The notes under the pieces are model-generated. The model saw only the letters and a program-made list of their open reading frames with translations, ran no database searches and was not told where the DNA came from. A stretch of 60,389 nt of DNA from JAAZIN01 sp964464625 (GTDB taxonomy: Bacteria; Bacillota; Dethiobacteria; DTU022): assembly GCA_964464625.1 (NCBI GenBank), contig CAYXKD010000008.1:1-60389 (forward strand), written 5' to 3'. Each line of letters opens with the position of its first letter. The stretch's first letter is position 1. The position numbers and the translations under genes are program-made. Positions 17,074 to 25,051 of this stretch are shown in pieces.

Positions 17074-17544
17074 ATGAGCGGTATGCAGGATGGATTTGCC
17101 CAAAAAGTAGATTGCTTGCTGGAAGAGGGCCTCCTGGTAACAGAGGAGCTCTGCCGGCTGGAAAAAGAGATGGAGCAGTTGTTCATCTCCATGGATTTCC
17201 AGGGCCTGGCAAACCTATTGGCTATTACAGATCAAATAATGAGCCGGGGAGAAAAGTTTATTGAACGTAAAAGGGAACTGGCGAAGGGAAAGACTTTTTG
17301 TAAATTGATTGAACAGCTTCCACAGGGCAAAGAGTCCCCCTCAGATCGGTACGAGTTGTTTGTGGAGAAACTATTCGAAATGAAGGCGAAGCAAGAGGTT
17401 AACCGCCTCCTCCATGAGGAGGGTTCACGGATTGCCCATAAAATGCAAAACATTCTGTATGCCTGGAAAACCACCTACAACAGCCGCGGAGAGGTTCCAG
17501 GATCTGCCGACAATATCCGGCACGGTTTGGACCAAAACTGCTAA
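17074..17544 (+). CDS. flgN: flagellar chaperone FlgN
   Basis: The 156-residue, mostly helical protein has heptad-like spacing throughout (for example EELCRLEKEMEQLFISMDF). FlgN is the export chaperone for the hook-filament junction proteins FlgK and FlgL, which are encoded next. The identification rests on size, helical content and position between flgM and flgK, plus the C-terminal YNSRGEV segment seen in FlgN proteins. Confidence 0.8.
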   Translation: MSGMQDGFAQKVDCLLEEGLLVTEELCRLEKEMEQLFISMDFQGLANLLAITDQIMSRGEKFIERKRELAKGKTFCKLIEQLPQGKESPSDRYELFVEKLFEMKAKQEVNRLLHEEGSRIAHKMQNILYAWKTTYNSRGEVPGSADNIRHGLDQNC

Positions 17545-17555
17545 GGAGAAAGCGG

Positions 17556-18938
17556 ATGACCATATTTGGCTCAATCGAATCAGGAAGGAGCGCACTCAAG
17601 GCGCAGCTCAAGGGGATGGCTGTCAGCGGTCAAAACGTGGCCAATGCCAACACCCCCGGTTATAGCCGTCAAAGGGTGGAGATGGCGCCGGCAATACCGG
17701 CACTGGTTTCCGGCCTTTCGCTAGTTCCCGGCTACGGAGTTGATGTTACGGCTATAACCCGGGTGCGCAGTGAATTTTACCATACCCAGATGATGGGTTC
17801 AGGATCCTATCTTTCATACTGGGAGATGCGTCTGGAGGCCTTTCAGCAGGCGGAAATAGTCTTTATGGAGCCTGGTGCAAACGGGCTGGGCGGTTATCTC
17901 AATGATTTCTTTGATTTCTGGCAGGAGCTCAGCAGCTCCCCGGAAAATGCTGCGGTAAGGACGAGCTTGCGTGAACAGGCGGTTTCATTTACCAAGGCGG
18001 TGCAAGATGTTTATTTAAGGCTGACTGATTTGCAGATTGAACTGAAAAATGAACTTGTCCAGCGGGTTCAGGAGGTCAACCAGCTGGCTGCAGAGGTGGC
18101 GGTAATAAACGATCAGATTATTTTTGCCGGGGCTCTTGGTGAAAAACCCAATGCACTGCTGGACCAGCTGGATCAGGCCCTGGAACAGCTTTCAGCTCTT
18201 GTTGATATCCGGGTTTTTCGGAAAAACAGCGGCGCTGTGGAGATCTTTGGTGGTGGCAGGTTGCTGGTTCAAGATCAGCAGCATTATGCTCTGGCCCTGC
18301 AGGCTGAAGAGGGCGGATTGAGTGTGGTTAGCTCCCGGGAGATCCCCCTGGAGCTTCGTTCCGGCAGGCTTAAAGGGCTAGAGGAGGCAGTAAACCTGAT
18401 TGTTCCCGGTCTGCAAAACGGACTGAACGAACTGGTCTCTTCTCTTGTCAGTAATCTTAATAATCTCCACAGCCGGGGGTATGGTTTGGATGGAGATAAG
18501 GGGCGTAATTTTTTTGAGGAGATTATAGACAACAATATACCAGCTGCCTTGCAATTCCAGTTGGATGGCGCTGTAATGAACGAAATCAATGCCATTGCCG
18601 CCGCTTCCAGAACAGATGAATGGGGAAATGGGGAAAACGCTGTGGCCATAGCCCGTTTAAGAAATGAAAACCTGGTGGGCCCGGGCAATGCTTCGCTGAT
18701 GGATGATTATCGGGGAATGATCTCCAGTCTGGGCGTTGAAGGACGGGAGAGCCGGCGGATGGCTGAAGCCTTTACAGAAGCCCTGGCTCAGCTGCGATCG
18801 CGGCATGAATCCGTCACCGGGGTGAATCTTGATGAAGAGACATTGAATATGGTTCAGTACGGGCATGCCTGGCAGGCGGCAGCCCATTTCATCAGCTATG
18901 TTGATCGGATGCTCGATACCTTATTCAGGGAACTATGA
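17556..18938 (+). CDS. flgK: hook-filament junction protein FlgK (HAP1)
   Basis: The 460-residue protein has an N-terminal rod motif, FGSIESGRSALKAQLKGMAV followed by SGQNVANANTPGYSRQRVEM, and the C-terminal hook-associated motif with GVNLDEETLNMVQYGHAWQA and a final helical zipper. It joins the hook to the filament on the cell surface. Length is within the normal Firmicute range. It forms an operon with flgL 27 bases downstream. Confidence 0.95.
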   Translation: MTIFGSIESGRSALKAQLKGMAVSGQNVANANTPGYSRQRVEMAPAIPALVSGLSLVPGYGVDVTAITRVRSEFYHTQMMGSGSYLSYWEMRLEAFQQAEIVFMEPGANGLGGYLNDFFDFWQELSSSPENAAVRTSLREQAVSFTKAVQDVYLRLTDLQIELKNELVQRVQEVNQLAAEVAVINDQIIFAGALGEKPNALLDQLDQALEQLSALVDIRVFRKNSGAVEIFGGGRLLVQDQQHYALALQAEEGGLSVVSSREIPLELRSGRLKGLEEAVNLIVPGLQNGLNELVSSLVSNLNNLHSRGYGLDGDKGRNFFEEIIDNNIPAALQFQLDGAVMNEINAIAAASRTDEWGNGENAVAIARLRNENLVGPGNASLMDDYRGMISSLGVEGRESRRMAEAFTEALAQLRSRHESVTGVNLDEETLNMVQYGHAWQAAAHFISYVDRMLDTLFREL

Positions 18939-18965
18939 TTGTTTACCACTTGAGGAGGGTTTAAG

Positions 18966-19862
18966 ATGCGGATTACCCACCGGATGATCGCTGAAGGGGT
19001 TAATTACAACCTGCAGCAGAGCATGAGACGCATGGATCAGCGTTCGCAGCAGCTTTCCATGGGAAAGGCTTTCAGCCGCCCATCAGAGGACCCGGTGGGG
19101 ACGTGCCGGGTCATGTGTTACAGAGACTCTATCAGCCGGAATGAACGGTATCGGCTCAATATCGACGAAGCAAGGGGCTGGCTTCAGGCTACTGAGGCGG
19201 CTCTAATGGAAGGATTGGCTGTGGTACAGCGTATCCGCGATCTCTCTATTTATGGAGCCAATGCTGCTCTTTCCCAGGCGGAGCTACTCTCTATCGCTGA
19301 AGAAGTTGATGAATTTTACGACCATCTCGTTGGGGTTGGTAATAGTGAGTATAACGGGCTTTATCTTTTCGGAGGTCATCGTACCGGTGCTCCTCCCTAC
19401 AGGGAGGGGAACCAGGGTCTGCTTGAATACTTTGGCGACCAGGGAGAGCGCCGCCTGGAGATAAGCTCTCATCAGGAAATTATGATGAACCTGAACGGCA
19501 AGAGGGTTTTTGGAGGAGAGAATGGGACTGGTCTGATGGAGACAGTTTCCAAAGTACGCCAGGCCCTTGAAGAGGGCGACCAGAAGTTTCTGGGGGGCGA
19601 GGCGCTCGCCAAAATTGACGGGGGCATCGACTTACTGCTGGAACGCCTCTCAGAGGCGGGGGCCCGGTATAACCGGATTGATGCGATGGAGAGCACCCTC
19701 TTTGAAGAGAATATTCATCTGAGGGAGGTACTTTCCCAGGTGGAGGATATTGATTTTGCAGAAGCGTTAACTGAGCATAGTATGGAGGCGTACGCCTATC
19801 AGGCTGCACTTGCAACTGCTTCCCGGGTGCTGCAGCCTAACCTGCTGGATTATCTGCGCTGA
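18966..19862 (+). CDS. flgL: hook-filament junction protein FlgL (HAP3)
   Basis: The 298-residue protein belongs to the flagellin family. The N-terminal helix carries MRITHRMIAEGVNYNLQQSM and the segment FSRPSEDPVGTCRVMCYRDS, and the C-terminal helix ends LATASRVLQPNLLDYLR. It is the second junction protein, placed between FlgK and flagellin. It is the only flagellin-fold protein in the window. GAGGAGGG precedes the start. Confidence 0.95.
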   Translation: MRITHRMIAEGVNYNLQQSMRRMDQRSQQLSMGKAFSRPSEDPVGTCRVMCYRDSISRNERYRLNIDEARGWLQATEAALMEGLAVVQRIRDLSIYGANAALSQAELLSIAEEVDEFYDHLVGVGNSEYNGLYLFGGHRTGAPPYREGNQGLLEYFGDQGERRLEISSHQEIMMNLNGKRVFGGENGTGLMETVSKVRQALEEGDQKFLGGEALAKIDGGIDLLLERLSEAGARYNRIDAMESTLFEENIHLREVLSQVEDIDFAEALTEHSMEAYAYQAALATASRVLQPNLLDYLR

Positions 19863-19902
19863 TCGCTTTTTACCGGGCTGAGTTGAACAAAGGAGGCCTG
19901 AC

Positions 19903-20358
19903 ATGAAATCTGAGCTACTTCCTAAACTGGAGCCATCTACACTGCTTTTTCCCTGGGGGTTGCCGGGCCTGGAACGTTATCGCTGCTTTACGGTGGCGCC
20001 TGTTCGGGACAATCCATTTTTTTTATTGCTGCAATCTGAAGATGAGCCTGAACTGGGGCTGATCCTGGTAGATCCTTTCCCCCTATTTCCGGAATATGGT
20101 TTTACACTGACAGATTCGGACAAGCAGGATCTGAAACTTGAACGCCGGGAAGATCTGCTTATCTATACTACGGTAAGTGTTTTTCCCGATGGGCTTCACA
20201 CCAACCTGGCTGCTCCGCTGGTGATCAACGCCGCTTCGCGTCTGGGGAAACAGCTCTATCTTTACCGTTACAGCGAACAACTGAGGGTGCCCCTGGCCGG
20301 TCATCCTACCGCATATCCGGTAGTTGATGAGGCTGCATCCGACAACTCATCTGTATAA
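19903..20358 (+). CDS. fliW: flagellar assembly factor FliW
   Basis: The 151-residue protein has the FliW features GLPGLERYRCFTVAPV near residue 25, then FFLLLQSEDEPELGLILVDP. FliW binds CsrA to release flagellin mRNA and also binds flagellin. This partner-switch logic fits the csrA gene 28 bases downstream. The flagellin gene that usually follows is absent here. Confidence 0.93.
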   Translation: MKSELLPKLEPSTLLFPWGLPGLERYRCFTVAPVRDNPFFLLLQSEDEPELGLILVDPFPLFPEYGFTLTDSDKQDLKLERREDLLIYTTVSVFPDGLHTNLAAPLVINAASRLGKQLYLYRYSEQLRVPLAGHPTAYPVVDEAASDNSSV

Positions 20359-20386
20359 ATACCACAAAGTTAGGCGGTGTCTCAAA

Positions 20387-20641
20387 TTGTTGGTTCTTAC
20401 CCGGAAAACCGGTCAGAGTATTGTTATCGGTGATAATATTACAGTCAGGGTAATCTCAATCGATGGCAATACGGTACGGTTGGGGATAGAAGCCCCACGC
20501 GAACTGCCAATCTACCGCCAGGAAATCTATATTGCTATCAGCGAGGAGAATCTGAGGGCGTTGGGGTCAAGGGAAAACCTCATCCGTTTAAAGTTGCACC
20601 CTTCTGCGGAGGGGAAAATAGAAAAGAATGTCGATGAATAG
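20387..20641 (+). CDS. csrA: carbon storage regulator CsrA
   Basis: The 84-residue product starts with TTG TTG GTT, giving MLVLTRKTGQSIVIGDN, the standard CsrA N-terminus; AGGCGGTG lies 7 bases upstream. The RNA-binding segments are VRLGIEAPRELPIYRQEIY and the dimer strands before it. CsrA blocks translation of target mRNAs, classically flagellin, by covering the Shine-Dalgarno site. The C-terminus is slightly longer than usual. Confidence 0.95.
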   Translation: MLVLTRKTGQSIVIGDNITVRVISIDGNTVRLGIEAPRELPIYRQEIYIAISEENLRALGSRENLIRLKLHPSAEGKIEKNVDE

Positions 20642-20696
20642 CCCTTTTCTCATCAGCCAGGTGATAAACAGGAATTCCCCGCCATCTCCCACACCT

Positions 20697-20722
20697 TAAA
20701 CTATTTTTAAGAATGCCGATAG
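20697..20722 (+). promoter_or_regulatory. sigma-28 promoter of flaG-fliD operon
   Basis: TAAA (20697-20700), 14-base spacer, GCCGATAG (20715-20722), 77 bases before flaG. The spacer length is the same as in the other two sigma-28 sites of this window. Confidence 0.8.
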
Positions 20723-20799
20723 ATGTAGTAGAAACCCGGTGCAAAGATGATCGGACTGCAACTGGCCTTTTTTCATCTTATGATTAAGGAGTGAGAACG

Positions 20800-21183
20800 A
20801 TGAAGGTGGACGGAATTGAGCCTGCGGCTCTGCAGAGGGTGCAGGATCAGACCCGCCAGAAGCGAGTGGAGCAACCTGTCGAAGAGCGGGCCGACCTGGC
20901 GACGAAACGCCGGCAGCAAACAGTGGGACAGCAGCACTTTCGGCTGGAGGATCGAAGCCACCTGGAAAGGCTGCAATACGAAGTAGAGCGTTTGAACGAG
21001 ACTTCAGAGCTTTACAACATTGGTTTGCGCTTTAGTATTCATGAAGAGACCGAGCGGGTTGTGGTACAGGTTTACAACAGGAAAGACAATGAAGTCATCC
21101 GGCAAATACCTCCGGACAAGGTTTTGAATTTGGCCGCCCAGATTCAGCAGATGATCGGTTTGCTGCTGGATGAGGAGCGCTAG
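20800..21183 (+). CDS. flaG: FlaG family protein
   Basis: The product has 127 residues from the ATG at 20800 (AAGGAG 8 bases upstream; the GTG at 20791 overlaps that site). The C-terminal half is the FlaG domain, LRFSIHEETERVVVQVYNRK then EVIRQIPPDKVLNLAAQIQQ. FlaG influences filament length or cap function in other bacteria; its mechanism is not settled. It lies ahead of fliD in the usual late cluster. Confidence 0.9.
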   Translation: MKVDGIEPAALQRVQDQTRQKRVEQPVEERADLATKRRQQTVGQQHFRLEDRSHLERLQYEVERLNETSELYNIGLRFSIHEETERVVVQVYNRKDNEVIRQIPPDKVLNLAAQIQQMIGLLLDEER

Positions 21184-21201
21184 GAGAGGAATGAGAGGAA
21201 G

Positions 21202-22566
21202 ATGAGTGGAATCCACTTTACAGGACTGAGCTCCGGGATTGATACTGATGCCATGGTGAGCTACCTCATTGGGGTGGAGAGGCTGCCGCTGGAGCGGGCG
21301 GCAATCCAGAAGGAAGAGCTACGGGCAAAAGAGTCCTGCTGGCAGGAGGTCCGCAGCAGGCTAGTTGACCTGGAACTAAGCCTGCGTGAACTGCAGCGCA
21401 ATTCCCTGTACGGACAGAAGACTGCTGTAGTTGATGGAGAAGGGAAGGTGGAGGTTGCCGCCAGTCCTTCTGCTGCTCACGGCAGTTACAGACTGGAGAT
21501 CATCACGCTCGCACAGGCGCACAGCCTGGCCTCGAAAAATGCTGCTGTGATCATGAATAACGAGGAGGCTGATTCATCGACCGGGCTCGGTTTAAGCGGC
21601 TCACTGCTGATAAATGATAGGGAGATAATCGTAAGCGAAGGGGATTCACTTCTGGATATCTGTGCAGGAATAAATTCACAGGAGGAGATTGGGGTCACCG
21701 CCGCTCTAATCGATGGGCGCCTGGTGCTGACCAGGGTTGAAACCGGCGGGACAGAGATTGCCGTTGAGAGTAACGAGCTCAGCATCGCACTGGGGCTGGA
21801 GACTGTTCAGGAAGCGCAGGATGCGATAGTGAAGCTGAACGGCCTGGAGGTAACCCGCTCCACCAATGTCTTTGAAGATCTTCTTGAAGGGGTGACCTTT
21901 AAACTTCTTCAGGCCGGCGACAACAAGCCTCTCACCATTACCGTAACTGATAATCATCGTCCCTTGATCGGCAAAATTGAAGAGTTCATCCGCCATTATA
22001 ACTCCACCTATCAGTTCGTTAAGTCGCAGATTGCTGTTGATTTAAAGAGTGGCAGCAGGGGCAGGCTCTATGGAGAGAGCAGCCTGAACCAGGTTCTTGT
22101 GGCAATCAGGCGCACTGCTAACGGTATTGTGGGTGAAGCAGGGAGTTACAACTGTCTCTCTGCCATCGGAATCAGTACTGCCAAATGGGATTCGGCTGAA
22201 CCCGAGGGGAACCTGGTTCTGGATCAGGGAAAATTGAAAGAAATTCTCGAAAAAGAGCCCGGATCAGTTACCGCTCTTCTTTCCAATGAGAATGGTGTAG
22301 CCGGGCGGTTGGAAAACTACCTGGGCAACCTGACCCGCCAGGGGGAGGGGCTGATCCATTCCCGGAGTGTGGGAATTGAGAACAGGATCAAAGATCTTGA
22401 TCGCCGTGTAGAAGCGCTGGAGTCGCGTCTGGAGAAAAGAGAGTTGACGCTGCGACAGCAGTTTTTAGCGGTCGAGCGTATTATCGGAGAAATGAACAGC
22501 CAGGGGCAATGGCTGGATCAGCAGCTGTCCCTGATGACACGTTGGACAGGTCCCAATGCCAGGTAA
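21202..22566 (+). CDS. fliD: filament cap protein FliD (HAP2)
   Basis: The 454-residue protein has the FliD N-terminal domain starting MSGIHFTGLSSGIDTDAMV and the C-terminal domain (from about residue 230) with YNSTYQFVKSQIAVD, ending in a coiled coil (about 390-440). It forms the cap at the filament tip and directs flagellin folding. Length is typical of clostridial proteins. fliS follows. Confidence 0.95.
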   Translation: MSGIHFTGLSSGIDTDAMVSYLIGVERLPLERAAIQKEELRAKESCWQEVRSRLVDLELSLRELQRNSLYGQKTAVVDGEGKVEVAASPSAAHGSYRLEIITLAQAHSLASKNAAVIMNNEEADSSTGLGLSGSLLINDREIIVSEGDSLLDICAGINSQEEIGVTAALIDGRLVLTRVETGGTEIAVESNELSIALGLETVQEAQDAIVKLNGLEVTRSTNVFEDLLEGVTFKLLQAGDNKPLTITVTDNHRPLIGKIEEFIRHYNSTYQFVKSQIAVDLKSGSRGRLYGESSLNQVLVAIRRTANGIVGEAGSYNCLSAIGISTAKWDSAEPEGNLVLDQGKLKEILEKEPGSVTALLSNENGVAGRLENYLGNLTRQGEGLIHSRSVGIENRIKDLDRRVEALESRLEKRELTLRQQFLAVERIIGEMNSQGQWLDQQLSLMTRWTGPNAR

Positions 22567-22607
22567 TGGTAGGGTTGGGGATAAGTCTTTCTACAGGAGG
22601 TGTAGCC

Positions 22608-23030
22608 ATGCTGGTCCAAAACAGGACTGCTAATCCTTACCGTCAATATCTGAACAACCAGGTTTTTACTTCCAGCCCCGCAGAGCTTATTGTGATGCTT
22701 TTTGATGGAGCACTGCGCTTTGTTCGCAAAGCAGGTTCGGCTCTTGAGCGGCAGGAGTACGACGAAGCTCATTTCTATCTGGATAGGACGCAGCAGATCA
22801 TAACTGAGCTTTCAGCTTCGCTTGACTTCAACCGGGGGGAGCTGCCCAAAAATCTTTTCAGCCTCTACGAGTATATGCACCACCAGTTACTGAAAACAGA
22901 TATCGGTAGAAACAGTGATTCGCTGAACGAAGTTGAAGGAATGCTGCTCTCTCTTAGAAAAAGCTGGGCCGAAGCAGGCCGGTTATCAGGCAAACCAGGA
23001 ATAATAAACAACCGGGAGGATGGCCTATAA
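22608..23030 (+). CDS. fliS: flagellin export chaperone FliS
   Basis: The product has 140 residues from the ATG at 22608 (AGGAGG 7 bases upstream; the upstream in-frame ATG lies inside fliD). Typical motifs are NPYRQYLNNQVFTSSPAELI and VMLFDGALRFVRKA. FliS binds the C-terminus of flagellin before export. Its presence implies a flagellin gene elsewhere in the genome. Confidence 0.95.
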   Translation: MLVQNRTANPYRQYLNNQVFTSSPAELIVMLFDGALRFVRKAGSALERQEYDEAHFYLDRTQQIITELSASLDFNRGELPKNLFSLYEYMHHQLLKTDIGRNSDSLNEVEGMLLSLRKSWAEAGRLSGKPGIINNREDGL

Positions 23031-23399
23031 ATGATCCCCTTTACCAGTGAAGCCATTGCTTTGATTGATAAAATATATTTGCTGCTTCAGCTGGAGCGGA
23101 CTCTGCTTGAAAGCACCCATCCGGACTGGGCTCAGATTGAGGATAATCTTGTCAGCGTTGAAAAGCTTTTTAAATTACTTGACCTGAAGTTGAAAGAGTC
23201 TGCGGGATCCGGAGAAAGCCAGTCGGAGCACCTTATTTATAGAAGCTTTAATGAGGTAATTGCACTGCGCCGGGAAAATTTTAAAATTTTGCAGGATAAA
23301 GCCGGTGAACTGGGACACCGGTTGTCTTCTTTCAAACAGGAGAAAGCAGCAATTCTCGCTTACACTGCCGGTAAGGCGGGGGCAAATTTGCTGAAATAG
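23031..23399 (+). CDS. FliT-like flagellar chaperone
   Basis: The 122-residue, all-helical protein starts at the base after the fliS stop codon. Its position right behind fliS, its size and its helical pattern fit FliT, the chaperone of FliD. Sequence conservation in FliT is very low, so this is mainly contextual. It is the last gene of block 1. Confidence 0.6.
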   Translation: MIPFTSEAIALIDKIYLLLQLERTLLESTHPDWAQIEDNLVSVEKLFKLLDLKLKESAGSGESQSEHLIYRSFNEVIALRRENFKILQDKAGELGHRLSSFKQEKAAILAYTAGKAGANLLK

Positions 23400-23593
23400 A
23401 CCTGTTATGGTTTTGATAATTACGCTGCTTAAATACAATGTAATTTTACATCAGCCCCCTATTTGAAAAAATGTTTTGTTTGAAAGGCCATTGACAATTA
23501 TCACAACATATGATACAAAAATAGTCATAATGCCAAAACAGGCGGACTATTTACAATCTATTCGGAATTAAAGCTTGACTTTAAATATAACTG

Positions 23594-23622
23594 TTGACTT
23601 ATATCAGACTTTCTGATATAAG
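23594..23622 (+). promoter_or_regulatory. sigma-A promoter of the flgB operon
   Basis: TTGACT (23594-23599), 17-base spacer, TATAAG (23617-23622). Transcription would start near 23629, ahead of the riboswitch. A second, weaker possibility is TTGACA at 23491-23496 with TACAAA 17 bases later. Confidence 0.65.
23598..23622. promoter_or_regulatory. perfect palindrome covering spacer and -10, probable operator
   Basis: CTTATATCAGA (23598-23608), 3-base centre, TCTGATATAAG (23612-23622): an 11-bp perfect dyad lying exactly over the spacer and -10 box of the flgB promoter. A dimeric repressor bound here would exclude RNA polymerase. The regulator is not identified. Confidence 0.6.
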
Positions 23623-23638
23623 TGTGATACTGATAATG

Positions 23639-23662
23639 ACTTTGCCAAATATTTGGCAAAGT
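23639..23662. promoter_or_regulatory. 24-base perfect palindrome in the flgB leader
   Basis: The sequence ACTTTGCCAAAT is followed at once by its exact reverse complement, with no loop. The zero-length loop favours a DNA-binding protein site over an RNA hairpin. It lies just downstream of the predicted start of transcription and 25 bases before the riboswitch aptamer. Confidence 0.55.
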
Positions 23663-23686
23663 ATAGCATAAAATTTATATGGTGTA

Positions 23687-23763
23687 GTTTGTTCAAGGGC
23701 AAACCCGTCGGGAGGCGGGGGCGCAAAGCCATGGATCCAGAAAGGATTGCCAGGCTGCCAAAC
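23687..23763 (+). ncRNA. cyclic-di-GMP-I (GEMM) riboswitch aptamer
   Basis: Closing stem GTTTG/CAAAC (23687-23691 with 23759-23763). The conserved GGGCAAACC is followed by a hairpin CCCGTC-GGGA-GGCGGG with a GNRA tetraloop, then the invariant GCGCAAAGCC, then the third stem GGATCC/GGAT and AGGCTGCC. This is the GEMM-I layout. The ligand-bound form would tie up GGCTGCC (23753-23759), which otherwise pairs with GGCAGCC (23781-23787) and AAAC with GTTT as an antiterminator. High cyclic-di-GMP should therefore cause termination before flgB. Confidence 0.88.
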
Positions 23764-23782
23764 TGACACATCGGTTTAAGGG

Positions 23783-23805
23783 CAGCCGCAATCGGCTGTT
23801 TTTTT
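23783..23805 (+). terminator. riboswitch-controlled intrinsic terminator
   Basis: A CAGCCG/CGGCTG stem with a CAAT loop is followed by seven T residues (23799-23805), 22 bases before flgB. Its 5' arm is shared with the antiterminator described for the aptamer. Confidence 0.88.
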
Positions 23806-23826
23806 ATTTTCAAGGGGGTTATTTCA

Positions 23827-24228
23827 ATGTGGTTAAGCAGCCATGACGGGTTGATTGGAGAGTTGAGAAAAGCTCTATCCGCTTCTTCCTTGCGCCAAAA
23901 AGTTATTGCCCATAATCTGGCCAACTTTAATACACCCGGATTTAGCCGCTATATCGTCAGCTTTGAAGAGGGGTTGTCACAGGCTCAAAAGGGGTGCAGA
24001 GTTTCGCTGAAACGAACAGACTCAAGTCATTTAGAGAAAGACTCTGGAAAAAATCCTGTAGTAGAAATTGATCATTCTACCGCCCGCCGTGTTGATGGCA
24101 GCAATGTTGACCTGGAAAGTGAAATGATTGATCTGGTAACCAATCAGATTCGCTACAATGCTTATGTTCAGCAGGTCAATAACCGGTTTAGCGGGTGGCG
24201 ATATGTGATTAACGAAGGGAGGCGTTGA
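23827..24228 (+). CDS. flgB: flagellar rod protein FlgB
   Basis: The 133-residue protein has the rod-family N-terminal motif, LRQKVIAHNLANFNTPGFSR, and a C-terminal helix (VDLESEMIDLVTNQIRYNAY). It builds the proximal rod. It is the first gene of the large flagellar operon, under the cyclic-di-GMP riboswitch. It ends 2 bases before flgC. Confidence 0.95.
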   Translation: MWLSSHDGLIGELRKALSASSLRQKVIAHNLANFNTPGFSRYIVSFEEGLSQAQKGCRVSLKRTDSSHLEKDSGKNPVVEIDHSTARRVDGSNVDLESEMIDLVTNQIRYNAYVQQVNNRFSGWRYVINEGRR

Positions 24229-24230
24229 CA

Positions 24231-24668
24231 ATGAGCCTGTTTTCGACTTTTCATATCTCCGGTTCGGGCCTTACCGCAGAAAAACTGCGGCTCGATATCA
24301 TTGCTGGGAATCTGGCCAATCAGCACAGCACCCGCACTGCTGAGGGGGGACCATACCGGCGGCGATCAGTGATATTTGCAGAAGCACTGGGCGGAAAGAA
24401 AGTTGCTGCAGGAGTTGGAGGCGGGGCATTGTTTTCCGGTGGCGGGGTCAGGGTTGATCACATCCATGCTGATCCGCATCCTCCCCAGCTGGTCTATGAA
24501 CCCGGTCATCCTGATGCCGATGATAGTGGATATGTACGGTACCCCAATGTGGAGCTCTCCAAAGAGATTACAGGTATGATCACCGCTTTGCGTTCATATG
24601 AGGCCAACACTACGGTGATAAATACAGCAAAGAGCCTTTATTTAAAGGCTCTGGAAATTGGCAGATAA
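24231..24668 (+). CDS. flgC: flagellar rod protein FlgC
   Basis: The product has 145 residues from the ATG at 24231 (GGGAGG 8 bases upstream; a TTG at 24225 is less likely). It has the rod motif LRLDIIAGNLANQHSTRTAE and the conserved C-terminal region PDADDSGYVRYPNVELSKE followed by RSYEANTTVINTAKSLYLKA. It is a proximal rod subunit. Confidence 0.95.
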   Translation: MSLFSTFHISGSGLTAEKLRLDIIAGNLANQHSTRTAEGGPYRRRSVIFAEALGGKKVAAGVGGGALFSGGGVRVDHIHADPHPPQLVYEPGHPDADDSGYVRYPNVELSKEITGMITALRSYEANTTVINTAKSLYLKALEIGR

Positions 24669-24685
24669 AGAAGGGAGACCTGAAA

Positions 24686-24985
24686 ATGCCGGAGATAATT
24701 AGCCCGCTCTACCCGATAAAGGGAAACATGGCGACAGGTGTTCAGGCTGTGAAAGGCGATGAAACAGTTTCCTTTGGAGGGTACCTGGAAAAAGCTTTAC
24801 AGTATACCGACGGCCTGCAAAAAGAAGCAGATCGGGCTGTGCAAGAACTGGCCGCCGGGAATCTGGACAACCTTCATGATCTGATGATCACCGTTGAGCA
24901 AGCACAGCTGTCACTTCAGTTGACTGTGCAGGTGGTAAACAAAGTCATTCAGGCATACCAGGAGGTTTACCGGATGCAGATTTAA
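24686..24985 (+). CDS. fliE: hook-basal body protein FliE
   Basis: The 99-residue protein has the typical C-terminal helices (LHDLMITVEQAQLSLQLTVQ, then VVNKVIQAYQEVYRMQI). FliE links the MS ring to the rod and export gate. Its place between flgC and fliF is standard. Confidence 0.95.
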   Translation: MPEIISPLYPIKGNMATGVQAVKGDETVSFGGYLEKALQYTDGLQKEADRAVQELAAGNLDNLHDLMITVEQAQLSLQLTVQVVNKVIQAYQEVYRMQI

Positions 24986-25051
24986 GGAGTAAGGGTTTTC
25001 CCGCAACTGGACAGGGTGTGTTGCAAATCAATTGATGGGGGGAGTGCCGGG

